Source: Plantago elongata (taxonomy: Eukaryota > Streptophyta > Magnoliopsida > Lamiales > Plantaginaceae). From it: a stretch of DNA of 37,207 nt. Location of the stretch: contig JAYMSP010001031.1 in NCBI GenBank assembly GCA_036897095.1, forward strand, positions 1 through 37,207. Direction: 5' to 3'. Positions 21,735-32,673 of this stretch are shown here, in pieces (positions within the stretch are counted from its first letter, which is position 1; each line of letters starts with the position of its first letter). A program made the translations under genes and the position numbers. The notes beneath the pieces were generated by a model. It saw only the letters and a list, made by a program, of their open reading frames with translations. It was not told the DNA's origin and made no database searches.

Positions 21735-22151
21735 GTTTATTGTTGTTTTAATGAATTTTATGTAACTTTTAGACTTGTTTAATGGTATTAGATTGTCACT
21801 TAAAACCATAACAATTCATTATAAAAATATCATGGAGGTCCTAAAAACCATCTCACAATCTATTAATATATTATCAAAAGAGGTTAAAGATGTAACTGAA
21901 ACATACAATATTGACACATTAAAATCATAATATCATCACTGTTAGATTGTTTATTGTTGTTTTAATGAATTTTATGTAACTTTTAGACTTGTTCAATGGT
22001 ATTAGATTGTCACTTAAAACCATAACAAGTCATTATAAAAATATCATGGAGGTCCTAAAAACCATCTCACAATCTGTTAATATATTATCAAAAGAGGTTA
22101 AAGATGTAACTAAAACATACAATATTGACACATTAAAATTATAATATCATC
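21735..22151 (+). repeat. 214-bp tandem duplication
   Basis: The unit begins GTTTATTGTTGTTTTAATGA at 21735 and again at 21949, an exact offset of 214 bp. The copies run collinearly to 22151 with only about five visible substitutions. This is much younger than the diverged repeats around it. Confidence 0.93.
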
Positions 22152-22159
22152 TCTTAAAA

Positions 22160-22395
22160 AATTAACAAAATACATTAAAACTGTAGTCGATACTTTCGAT
22201 GTTAACAATTTAAAATCATAACATAATCTATTAAAAATATAATAAAAAATGTATGTCTCTATAGATTTTGAAAAAACCCGACCGATCAGACTGCTAAAAT
22301 TTAAAACTGCGAAAAATCACCAACAACCTTGACTTTTTATTTTTTAGAATTTTTTTATTATTTTCAAAACTTTAGCATTTTGAAGTGGAGCCGAT
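22160..22395 (+). repeat. Dispersed repeat, copy A
   Basis: Homologous by eye to 34666-34895. Shared blocks in the same order are TTAA(C/T)AAAATAC(A/G)TTAAAACTGTA, AATTTAAAAT, a GATC-rich centre (CGACCGATC against CGATCGGTCG) and TTGACTTTT. The copies are diverged. Confidence 0.6.
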
Positions 22396-23215
22396 GTACA
22401 TAAAGCTAAAGGAATATTAATTGTATTGAGTTCGAAAAACACCTAAAAATTAATTTTATCAAAGATAAACTTAAAGTTCTTATATTTAAATTTTTTCACT
22501 TTACAAGTCCACTTTAAAACTTTAAAGCATATCCTTACTTCTGTTGATTTTATAGGGATGTATGTTGATTAATTGGACTTACATAATATGGGTACGAGTA
22601 AAAAGATCATACAGAATTACAGATGGAGGAAGTCCAATTTTAAAGTTAAGCATGTTCATTTAATTTAATTTCATTCAATTTAATTAAATATAAAAAATGT
22701 ACATGTCAAAAAGGCAAAGTCTAAATTTCGCCTATCATATATATTTTCTAATTTAATGCACATAAACAGCTCTAAGCAAAATATTATTATTATGGAGTAT
22801 TTATATTCCTTGAAAATTTAGGCAAGAAAAAACGGCCTAATTAAAAGTGGGGGATTTTTAAACACATGACGTATTTTACTAAACGCATGACACTTTTTAA
22901 TCTATTGTAAAATGTACTTTAAATATTATAAATATGAAATTTAGTCCCATACTTATCATATGCTCCGCTTAACCACATAATACTTCAAATATTCGAAACT
23001 AATAACGTAAAAACATTATAACATGATACGAGAATAAAAAAAACTATATAATAAAAGTATTGATTAGATTATGACATCGTTTGCAAATCTAAAAAAGTAT
23101 ATATATTTTTAATTTGATATCTATATTGTGTATAATTATTTTATAGTATTAGAATATTTAAATTTATCAATACTTTACTAAAATTAAAAAAATTAAAAAA
23201 ATTTTAACATCATGC
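22396..23215. other. AT-rich spacer, no gene seen
   Basis: Very AT-rich, with no frame of note and no repeat recognised. Confidence 0.55.
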
Positions 23216-23371
23216 TTGGCAGCTCTTAGGGCTGCCAGAATATACTTCCGACAACCTTCAAGTCTGCCAGGTTAACCCGTCTGGCAGCCCTCAGGAGGGT
23301 GTTAGAGCCAACACTTAGGCAGCCCTAAGGGCTGCTAGATGGGTTGTTTGGCAGCCCTTAAGGTTGTCAAA
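23216..23371. repeat. Cluster of GGCAGCCCTAAGGGCTGCC-like palindromes
   Basis: Four related GC-rich units sit in otherwise AT-rich DNA: near 23216-23239 (GGCAGCTCTTAGGGCTGCC), 23279-23300 (CTGGCAGCCCTCAGGAGGG), 23315-23338 (GGCAGCCCTAAGGGCTGC) and 23347-23371 (GGCAGCCCTTAAGGTTGTC). Each folds into a short perfect or near-perfect hairpin, and units can also pair with one another. The base composition is unlike both flanks. Confidence 0.85.
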
Positions 23372-23788
23372 CAGTTCATTTTATACTTTTTATAAAAAAT
23401 TAAGTAGCTAAAAATGTTGATTTGATTAAGTATTTTTTAGTTTATAATATTATTCTTAAAATTTAATTAAGATTGTTTGAAAATTATAATCACGTTTTGT
23501 GTTCTTCAATTATATTTGTTTAAAGATTCGAAGAAAAATATGTATGTTAGAAAATTGAAATGCATAAATAAAATTATATTATGTTAAGGTAAATAGGTTA
23601 TTTTATAATTTAATTCAATTTTAAGTTTGATTTATAATTTAAAAAAACGTTAAAGAGTCGGTGCATTTAACATTCCAGGGCTCCAGGCTCCAAAAAGTTT
23701 TTATTCATAGCATTTGATTTCTCCAACCACATGACATCGGTCTGAATTCTGAAACTCAATTCCAGCTTCAGCAAACCTCCACAATCTG
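23372..23788. other. Upstream region and probable 5' UTR exon of snurportin
   Basis: AT-rich until about 23650, then more balanced. A plausible non-coding first exon ends at ACAATCTG 23788, followed by a GTGAGT donor at 23789. A matching acceptor (TTCTTCACAG) ends at 24183, so the leader probably contains an intron of about 395 bp. Confidence 0.5.
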
Positions 23789-24191
23789 GTGAGTTTCTTT
23801 CTTCTTCACCTTCTTCTTTGTTGTAAGTAAATTCATTCAATGATTCATTGTCGTAACTCGTAATCGTCCCTTTTGATATCTGATACCTAATCGATTCAGC
23901 TGGATATGTGTTGTTATTTAATGTATTTGGTACCCGATTGATTCTTCGTATCTAATTTCCTTTTCCCTGATGTTACTTCACTTCAAACAGTAGAAAGGAG
24001 TTGTGGGTCGATAATGGTTCTGTCTTTTTTTAGAACTGAGAAGAGCCGGTTTAGGTGTTGGTGAATTTAGGTTTCTATAGAATTTCTCATACATTTCCTG
24101 TTTCAAAAGTTTAATGGACTGTTTGAGACAATTCAACCGGAGTTCTATCCCGAACACTCCCTAAAAATCTCAGTTCTTCACAGACATAGCA

Positions 24192-27100
24192 ATGGCGCCG
24201 CCAGACCATCGACGGCCGTTCAAACGGAAAGCAATCTCTGACCAACAAAGACGGCGAGACTTGTCCTTGCAGCGACAGTCCCAGAGCCGCCAACAGGCAC
24301 AGCACCAAGCCCGCTGTTTGGCTCAAACTATTATTTCCCTGCCCTCACCAGAATCTGGACATGAATTAGAACCCGAGCACGAATTGCTCCAGCAGGATGC
24401 AGCATCAAGAGACGTCAATATTAATGACGATGATGTCCTACATGCCACGAAGCTTAGAGGTGCTGAAGCACGTAAATGGTTCTCGAAGCAACTCATGCTA
24501 CCGGAATGGATGGTTGATGTACCAGAATGCTTCAACACCGATTGGTATTGTAATCTTAATTTGGTTCTATTTCAGTTAATAAATTTATAATTGGGAATTA
24601 GGACTCATGGAAGTGCTTCTCATCTGGCCTTGTCGTACAGGTATGTATGCGCTAGGCCTGCAGGAAAGCGCTGTTTTGTAGTGTCTTCGAATGGAACTAC
24701 AACAAGTAGACTACGGAATGGAACTATGTTGCATCGGTTTCCTTCTGCTTTGCCAAATGGTGCTAGGACCAGAAATAATTCGCATTCTGGCCAGTCATAT
24801 TGTATACTTGATTGCATATTTCACGAGGTCAGAAGCTTTTAATTTGTTGTCTGTGTGGTTGCTTGAATGTTTTGCAGGGATGCTAATATAGTTGCACATT
24901 GTGCTTTTACTTGCAGCCAGATCAAACATACTATGTGATTGATATGTTGAGTTGGGCGGGTATGTCGTTGTACGAGTGCACTGCAGAGTTTAGGTTTTTC
25001 TGGGTAAACAGCAAGCTCTTAGAGACAGGGGCATGCGATAGTCCCTCGACATATCATAGATATAGATTCAGCACAGTTTTTGTATACAACTGCGACCAGG
25101 AGGGCCTAAAAGCAGCTTATAGTGGAACAGTTCCATATATGAAGGACGGAATCTTGTTCTATAATAAGTGAGTAACTTCGATTAACCTTTTACTATTTGT
25201 ATCCATTAACGGCCGTCATATATATCATATGACTTCTGAACATAAAACCTGTTACCATGTCATATAGTACATGGATATGAAGTGCTTTTGCTGTAAAGTT
25301 AAAAGTATATAACTATATTATCATCCCAATCTCTCCAAGTTCCTTAATTCTTATACTTACAATGCTTCCAGTTTAGTCTGATTCATTTGCATTTGATTCT
25401 TCAGGCATGCACATTATCAACCAGGAAATACACCACTGGTTCTTGTTTGGAAGGATGAAAGTTGTAGTCAGTATGTTCTTGACACGGATGGAAAGGGGCA
25501 GGTTCCAGAACAACAGCAGGTACTTTGTTATCACTTCTAGACTCTAGTTACATTTTGTAATCAAGTTGTTAGCAGCTATACTTTTTATTGTACCTATAAT
25601 TGGCATAATGGAATAGAGATTGATTTAAGTTAAACAAATGACACGAGTAGTATTCGTAGACATGGCTTGACACAGAGTACCTATAGTAGTGTAAAGTGAA
25701 AACTTGACCAAAAAACAAAAAAGATCAATAGAGCTGGTGTGTGGTGTGTTTAGCTTTCATTGGCTCTCCAAAATATAATGATTTTACATATTATGATGCC
25801 TGACAAGTTGGTGTGTGTGTGTTTAGCTGTTCATTGGCATTGTTTAAGTCCTCAGGGAGCAAGATGCTTTTTCCCCTTTCATGACTTCTACAAAGTACTA
25901 GTATTTAACTCACTAAATATACATATGCAACCATTTCAATGTTGTGTTTGCCTTCCATCAGTGACCATATTGATGGTGTATAGTTCTGTGTCTGATCTTC
26001 TCACTTATGACTTTATCAGTTGGTGCTGGAGCTACTTGATGATGGGAGATTAGCTACATCCGATGATCCACCAATAATATTTGGCTGCTTGAACAAGGAC
26101 TTTCTCCAGCAGGTATATGGTGATTTTAACAAATTCTCTTGATCTTAGAACAGAATCTTTAAGTGAGCATTCGAAGTACCAAAAAAGGGAAAAAAGAAAA
26201 ACTTCAGGATGTATTTTGCAGAGTCAACAAGTACATAAGAAAATCTTATGGTGATTGAGAAAAGATATTCGTCATGGTCTTCTTTAAGCAGCATAGCGTC
26301 ACTAGTATTGAACCATAGATATGGATGGCAACCATGGATTGAAATCTCGTACCGTGCCGTACGAAAATCTCGAAATTTTCCGTTTTCCAAGCCAGCGACA
26401 CGGAACAGCTCAGTCCTGCCGACCTTCACTGTTCCACCGAAATTTCGGCCCTTTTCGCTGTTTTCTACGGAAAATCTGAATATGATGAGTTTGTTCTCGT
26501 TTCGTGACTGGAATATGATTTTTTCCAATTACTGACTCCATTCAAGATTTGAAAACTCGATCTTCTAACAATTAACCAAATTCAAAATATCTTCTAAATC
26601 ACCTAATCAAGTAAATCTATTCCCATGCTGTCTGCTTATTTAATTCAAATTCTATTCCTCTGTTACAGACTTGCCCCACCTCCACCTCTTTAATTTGTAA
26701 TGGGCATATTATGTTAATTGTTCATTTGATTTGAGCATAGAATTTAGATGTTTATTTGATTTCAGCATGAGTTAATTGTCCAAGTGTTAGATGTGTCATG
26801 TGTGCAAAATATTGTTTGAGTTAATTCTGCTTCTGCAAGAGTCACTTGAGAGACAACATAGTTTGGTTTATTATGTTTTTATGGCGAATTGAACTTTACC
26901 GAAACTTTTTCTAGACGTATCGACACGTCTCGGAATTGTGAAAGACCAAGATTATCTTCCGAAACGAGATTTTAATCCATGATGGCAACACATAAGATGA
27001 GGATGAAGTAGAGACATAACTAACTCCCTGTCTGATTGTAGTCATTCTGTTCTCAAGTTTCAAGGAAATTATTTATGCATGCAATCTCTGGTATTGTATT

Positions 27101-27827
27101 TCCTCCCGGGATAGTTGTATTTCCTCACGGGATAATTGAAATTATTACGTATAAATTGATTCTTACATGAGAAGAAAGATCCTAATTTGTTTATGGACAT
27201 GTTACATTCGATGTTCTAGGAGTCTGTAGTTTAGTTTCTAATCAGTGTTATTACGGAACTGACCTGTCTTCGTTGTTTTGTGGTGATCTTTAGACTGGAC
27301 TTCAAGCTGGTAATCTCCTGCGCTTTTCCGTAGGTGAGGGGGGCCTAAGTTTTGTGGATGGTGTAATGGAGAGAGCTGATTTGCACTACCTTGGCAAGCC
27401 CAATCGTGCCAGAGCCTTTGCCGATAGTTTCTCCAAGGTAAAAAGGCACTTAAATTTAGCCATATGCCCATCTCTCAAGGCTATACTGACTGTTAATCGC
27501 TTTAATTTGTTCCTATATGTGGCAGAACATGTAGTTATGAACTTTTTTCTCTTTATCAAAGGCGGGTTTATCTCTTTAATCCTGCTTATATTATTTTCCC
27601 TTGTCTTGTTTAAGGAGAGAAAATGTTTGTGATCAAGTGTTAGTCAATAATGTTGTATTCTATTATGTTTGGATCTTGTAAAAATGTTTTAACATTGGGT
27701 TTCTTGTCAGGTTATGTTTCAGTACTCAGTTCGGTGTTCACCACTCACAGTTGAACACCTTTTGGCATCTATCAGTCCCCTGAACGAAGAGGAACATAAT
27801 GTTGCCGACATAGACATGGTTGGTTAG
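24192..27827 (+). CDS. SNUPN: Snurportin-1 (m3G-cap snRNP import adaptor)
   Basis: Encodes a 419-residue snurportin-1, the adaptor that binds the trimethylguanosine cap of spliceosomal snRNAs and carries snRNPs into the nucleus with importin-beta. Coding exons: 24192-24544, 24641-24827, 24917-25167, 25405-25519, 26020-26112, 27294-27437 and 27711-27827. All junctions are GT-AG and the frame closes exactly (1260 nt with stop). Residues 11-45 (KRKAISDQQRRRDLSLQRQ onward) form a basic, Arg/Gln-rich importin-beta-binding-like segment like that of the human protein. The cap-binding domain runs from about 99 (KQLMLPEWMVDVP) through GKRCFVVSSNGTT, ILDCIFHEPDQTYYVID, EFRFFW and GILFYNKHAHYQPGNTPLV. 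W118 and W279 align with the aromatic residues that hold the cap in human snurportin (from memory, Trp107 and Trp276). The last ~85 residues are plant-specific in appearance. Intron 5 is 1.18 kb because it holds a transposon. The gene converges on the PAP gene about 800 bp downstream. Confidence 0.95.
26325..26989. mobile_element. hAT-like non-autonomous element in snurportin intron 5
   Basis: A 649-bp insertion (26333-26981) is bounded by inverted ends CATGGATTGAAATCTCGT and ACGAGATTTTAATCCATG, 18 bp with one mismatch. It is flanked by an 8-bp direct duplication, ATGGCAAC, at 26325-26332 and 26982-26989. Ends starting CA and an 8-bp target duplication are hAT hallmarks. There is no transposase: the open frames on both strands (26145-26535) are unrelated to known families. 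A reading with a 9-bp duplication (GATGGCAAC) would point to a Mutator-like element, but it makes the inverted ends one base asymmetric. It lies wholly inside the intron and does not touch the splice sites. Confidence 0.85.
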
Positions 27828-28626
27828 AGCTGTGGTGCTCTTGGTTCAGAATGTCATATTCTAGCAAGAGACTATTCGATGGGAGCCCAGATGACAGAGG
27901 TATTGAAGCAAGGAATTAGTCATATCCTGATTTTCTGCAATTGCAGTGGAAAATTATACATGTATGCAAAGAGATTTAGGTTTGTAAGCTAATAGTTCAA
28001 GATACAGCATACACAAGTTTCTTGTATCAGATCAGAGTTATATCAAGCTCTATTGTTAATGTTCAATCACTTCCTGTAAGAATGTTGCCCTTCTAATTAA
28101 ATTTACTACTTTCACTCAAATGGGTGCATATAATGAAGTGATTTTTTCCCACCATACAGTACCAGCTAGTACCATAGAAGTCAAGTTAGCATTTTGTGGT
28201 TTTTATGGGAACAAATTAACAGCCTAATAATTTGTTTTACTTTACTTTCTAAGTGGCATGGTTCGTGCGTTGTGCATTGTTGTCCTTTTCTTAGACGATG
28301 GTTCCCTTGAGTCTATGAGGCTTCAATAAGAATATAGTCTAAATGGACCCAAGTACCTTGCAACTTTAACACACAACTGTGATCTTTTAATTGTTTCATG
28401 GTAAAGGCAGTAGTTAAGAAACAGCCTATATATTCTTAACATCGTAGAATCAACGTTCAATGAACAACGGCAAAAAATAATATGCGGTCAATACCTCGGT
28501 TGGAGATATAATAAATGACAAAAATCTCTGAAATCAAGAAATTCCCTCTAACTAATCTAACTTTCGGAGCAATATATTATTCTTTACCTATGCAAAATCA
28601 TAATACAATTTCTAAAATATACCTAT
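27828..28626. other. Intergenic space between convergent genes
   Basis: Holds the 3' UTRs of snurportin (plus) and PAP (minus). On the minus strand, GAATAATATA near 28573 could serve as the PAP poly(A) near-upstream element. No canonical AATAAA is obvious for snurportin. No other gene is seen. Confidence 0.5.
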
Positions 28627-31600
28627 CTAAGTTGCTAAAGTGGTTGATTCGCAACTATCATGTATACATGCCAAGACGTCTCTGTAGTCCCTGGAAATGG
28701 TGAAGGAATCATACACTTTTCCATCATCACTCCTCTTGTATTCGAAAAGAAGGGAGGAACTGTTGAATGCAGTCAGCTTCACAAATCCGAAATCGTGATC
28801 CTTGAAGATACTCCAGGTGGTGTTTACTTCACTGAACCCCGATAAGTGAGCTCCTGCTCCACCAACAACGACATGAATTGTCCCACCCAAGGTCCCAGAG
28901 TAGTGCGACTTTTCACCACTGGTGCACTTGTTCTACACCGACAGAAAAACATAACATTAAAACAACACTACTATACTAGTACTGATAGATATGCTGACAG
29001 CATCGGACAAATTCTTACCTGGTAAACTGGACAACTCCTTTCGTAGTTGTGGACATGACCATAAAATGCCATATCCACCTTGTACTTCTGCCACAGCTTC
29101 TGCAGGCTTTCCCTTCCCATTGGCTCTTCGAACGAACCTTCTGAGCCATAATACTGGCTGGAAGAATAGCCAAGGACTCGATGTGCAATAAAAATTAGCC
29201 ATGGTTGTTTCTGTCTATCTACAGATGCAAAGCAATTCTCGATAAACTTGTATTGTTCTGATCCTTCTCTCCAGTCATGCTCACTATCTGCTATGCAGAA
29301 GTGAAACATACCATAATCGGTTGAGTACCTGCAATTAAGCACACATGTTAGGTTATATGACAGGCCATAAAACAAGCAAGCAGAAGAAATGGATCGGAAC
29401 AAAAACCGTTTACCAAAACTTGGCTCTATTTTCTGCTGGAACATAGTACATGGTTTCAGCCAGCACGCCACATTCACCTCCAGAATCTGTGGTGTTATAA
29501 AACGACCCTAACCCGGGCCAATCACGCTCGTGATTACCACTGTTGCAAAAAATTTAGGATCAGGTTTTGGCATAATGATAGGATAATATGCATCTGCTGT
29601 GACAACTGACAAGGTCAAATGAAACAAACCTTCCTATCATGTAAGGCACAGTGGATGTTATATTTTGCACCTGCGCCGTGAATTGGTCCCATTGGGAAAT
29701 ATAACCATTTGCATATGTGATATCTCCAATGTGGAATACTATGTCATAATTATTAAGATCACTGGTGAGTTGGTCGGTGGTCTTTAGTGAACCGGGCTGA
29801 TAATTGCTGTACTCATTCGAACCATCTCTCTCAGCCTACATGTAGATTATACGCTCAGACATACTCGGTTATTTTGTTGAAACATCAATAAAAACACTCA
29901 ATCGTCAATATGCATCTCACTGATTTGTCATCTCAGCAAGTGAACACAAACTAGCATAGACTTGACATATATCTCAAAAGCCGCAACATGAAATAGCATT
30001 AAGTAACATAATTGACCAAGATCTAACAGCCATGATAAATTTGGGCAATACCTTCCCCATGTCACCAAATATTACGACCCTCTGCAATGAGTCTTGTCCA
30101 GGATATGGGGATGACCGAAATGAGTTGGTCTTACCCCAAACATACGAACCATTGGATAATCGGTGACCAATTGTGTAATTGTACCTGATCAGAACAATAA
30201 CTAGTTTTAGCTAGGAGTTACATTGAATTGACAGCTACAAATCCATTAACAGCATCTTGAGAACTTACATGGTGTTTGGCCATAGATCTTTCAGAAAACT
30301 AGTATGGATGAAGCCAGGGTCGCGCCAGCCAACTGTGCGTGCAGGTGCGCCTGCAACCCATTCAAATGACAACAGTCATGAGATATGTAGAGACATAAGT
30401 CATATCCAGTATAATGATTGTAACGGTGAGCATTGACATTTCTTCTTGCCAAGCATTACTAATGACATTAAAAAATCTGGATGTAAGTCGTACCACACAT
30501 GCTGTTTCTATCAAATGTCAAAGTCCCTGCCGGCGAGCGCTGCTCCTTATAATCTTGACCAATCTCACCCCACTGAACAAAAGGGACGGCTTCATCAATA
30601 TTGTAGCCACTCGTCCATGTTACTGTCATCTGCAATGTATAATCCACATGTCAATCTTCTATTCAGAAGGATTTGACAAATTACATCTCGGATATTGACA
30701 AGAAAATATTACTCCACCACTGCAAACTTTAAATTACTTACTTCATTCCACGACTTCCCTTGAGCAAGGCGGGGGAAAACTGGTGCTTTAGGATTCAAAA
30801 ACGATATCAAATTTGACCGTGCCACCAGCTGAGGCTGCAATAAATAAGTTCAAACATAAACCATTTGAATTGCATGCACATAATTTCAGCTTTGAATTAT
30901 GCTAGTAGCACAAGTATAATTCAGATGGATAAAGTGAGTAAACTAATCATGAACATGAGGTAGATTAACATGACATACATTTCCTAGTCCTCCTGTAAAC
31001 AACCCGAAGGCATAATCTTGACGCTGATTGATTAACTGGAAACTCAACGAAGACTGGCCAGTCGTTGCATAATGAGGATTGCCATAATTTGCAAATTGAT
31101 ACTGCAAAAACAATAACAAAATTGTCTTTCGTGTTAAAAAATATAGGAGAAAATAATCTCAAGTAGAAAAGAAAGAGAAAAGAAAACTACAGTCCTATAA
31201 ATTAACAACAATATATTTACACTACAGACCTTTATTGGTGCACTGCAAATGTATGGACTTTGATCCTTAGGTTCATTATCTGAGTGACAATTCGACCCAC
31301 TGTATTTCCAAACAAAAATCATCAATTTTACAATCAAAACATAAATGATCATCATATATGAATACAGTGCAGGGCAGAGTAGTATTTACTCGAATTTGGC
31401 CGGAGAAAAAACACCAATCCAATCATCATTCGAGGGCTTATCGTTCTGAAAATTGACAACCACCCAGACAGTATCCTCACCCTGTAATCGAAACACACGA
31501 CAAAAATATTTAATCTTTCCAGCTCGAAAGTACAAGAAACTCACAAACCTACATTAGCAAAACATCTAACAGTCTCATAGTAACAAAGGGCACAATTTTA

Positions 31601-31848
31601 CAGAATCCCAAAAAAAAACACAGCCAAGTTAGAATAAAAACAAAATTAGTTTGCAAAACACAGACCTTTAAGCCAAGAACATCTGGAGAAGCTCTAATGG
31701 AAGCAGAATCGCTTAAAGTAATTATAGCCTTTTCTACTGCAATCTGTGACAGAGGTTGTTCACCGATTGCAGCAGAATGAACAGTAACCCCATTGAAGAC
31801 GACGATCAAAAGAAGTAGAGAACTGAAGATAAAGTAGTGATTCTTCAT
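28627..31848 (-). CDS. PAP27: Purple acid phosphatase, PAP24/PAP27 class
   Basis: Encodes a 619-residue secreted metallophosphoesterase like plant PAP1/PAP24/PAP27. Twelve exons (minus order): 31666-31848, 31390-31481, 31230-31299, 30979-31101, 30742-30834, 30494-30629, 30269-30350, 30052-30184, 29630-29835, 29414-29539, 29019-29328 and 28627-28932. All introns are GT-AG and the frame closes exactly. The start at 31848 gives a signal peptide (MKNHYFIFSSLLLLIVVF... to about residue 26). A fibronectin-like N-terminal part is followed by the catalytic domain. Metal-ligand motifs are all present: GDMG (D301), GDITY (D342, Y345), SGNHE (N375), FIAHR (H464) and GHVH (H506, H508). The C-terminus ends DVLACIHDSCESTTLAT, as in that class. 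Several Arabidopsis relatives are labelled probable inactive in databases, but no ligand is missing here. Substrate is unknown; lupin relatives cleave nucleotide phosphodiesters. The symbol marks the class, as PAP24 and PAP27 cannot be separated here. Confidence 0.94.
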
Positions 31849-31897
31849 CTTCGTTGTCAAGATTTTGAAGGAAAAAGAAATTATGTAGTGGACTCTG

Positions 31898-31905
31898 TTT
31901 ATAAG
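31898..31905 (-). promoter_or_regulatory. TATA-like box of the PAP gene
   Basis: The minus strand reads CTTATAAA about 50 bp upstream of the ATG, which would give a very short leader of roughly 20-25 nt. Plausible but unproven. Confidence 0.4.
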
Positions 31906-32300
31906 TAAGTCAACTGAGGAGTCATTATACTGCTGGGATTGTAGGTTATCGGAAGAATCTACAATGTTGATCCGATCCTATATTCTCTCGATCAACACAA
32001 GGATTTTTACCGATCATCAAAATTTTGGACATGGGTGTCGTTTTACAATGAAATCGTATGTAAACCTTGGCGAAAGAGAGTTTGAAATTGCTTAACGCGA
32101 AATTATTCCACGGACCGGAAAAATAAATTTATTGCTCAAAAAATAAGTTAAAATGAATTTAGGTTATAATCAATTCGTCCGACCCTACTTCAATGAGTTG
32201 TTTATCCTGAAATTGTTAAAGTTTGGGTAAACTTTGGACAGTTCAAGCCCTAGATGAGTTTATCTGGTCTCACAATCCCACTCTTATTTTTTTGGGAACC
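31906..32300. other. Upstream region of PAP, no gene seen
   Basis: Promoter side of the minus-strand PAP gene. No recognised element apart from the TATA-like box and the copia relic that begins just beyond. Confidence 0.45.
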
Positions 32301-32503
32301 CCACGCAACAACAACTTACAAAACACATTGAGCTGGATATTCATTTCGTCTGAGAAAAGGTTACTAAAGATAAAGTTCGCATTCGCCATGTTCATTCTCG
32401 CTATCTAATAGCAGATATCTTTACGAAAGGGCTTTCGTGCATACTCTTTGATGATTTTCGTAACAGTTTCAGTGTTAGACTTCCTCCCACTTCGACTGCG
32501 GAA
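32301..32503 (+). pseudogene. Copia RNase H fragment
   Basis: The plus strand reads KHIELDIHFV, a stop, then EKVTKDKVRIRHVHSRY, ADIFTKGL and FRNSFSVRLPPTSTAE. This is the conserved C-terminal end of a copia RNase H. The rest of pol is missing, and the internal TGA shows it is dead. It leads straight into an LTR. Confidence 0.85.
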
Positions 32504-32673
32504 TGTGATATACTATATAATTGTAATTACAATAGAATAATATATATATTAGAATCCTTGTTAGATTAGTCTCCCAATTAAATTAGTATGTAGATTATAG
32601 CTTATTGTACTTGTATATATACCCCTCGTTATTCTATAAATACACACATAAATTATTATTCAATATTTTTACA
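32504..32673 (+). repeat. Short 3' LTR of the second copia relic
   Basis: Begins TGTGATATACTATATAATTG just after the RNase H end and finishes ...TATTTTTACA about 170 bp later, with TG/CA ends. It includes GTATATATACCCC, a TATA-type box, and a TATTCTATAAATACAC stretch typical of the end of copia LTRs. No second LTR is in the window, so the element is 5'-truncated. It is unrelated in sequence to the 280-5960 element. Confidence 0.7.

Noticed and set aside
21735..22151. CRISPR-like repeat spacing
   Set aside because: Only two long contiguous copies with no spacers, in a plant nuclear context; it is a tandem duplication.
26145..26535. Opposed open frames inside snurportin intron 5
   Set aside because: They mostly lie in the hAT-like insertion and show no transposase or other domain.
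31549..31860. Longer PAP N-terminus starting at 31860
   Set aside because: That codon is TTG; the first ATG in frame is at 31848 and gives a normal signal peptide. The left part of that frame is intron 1.
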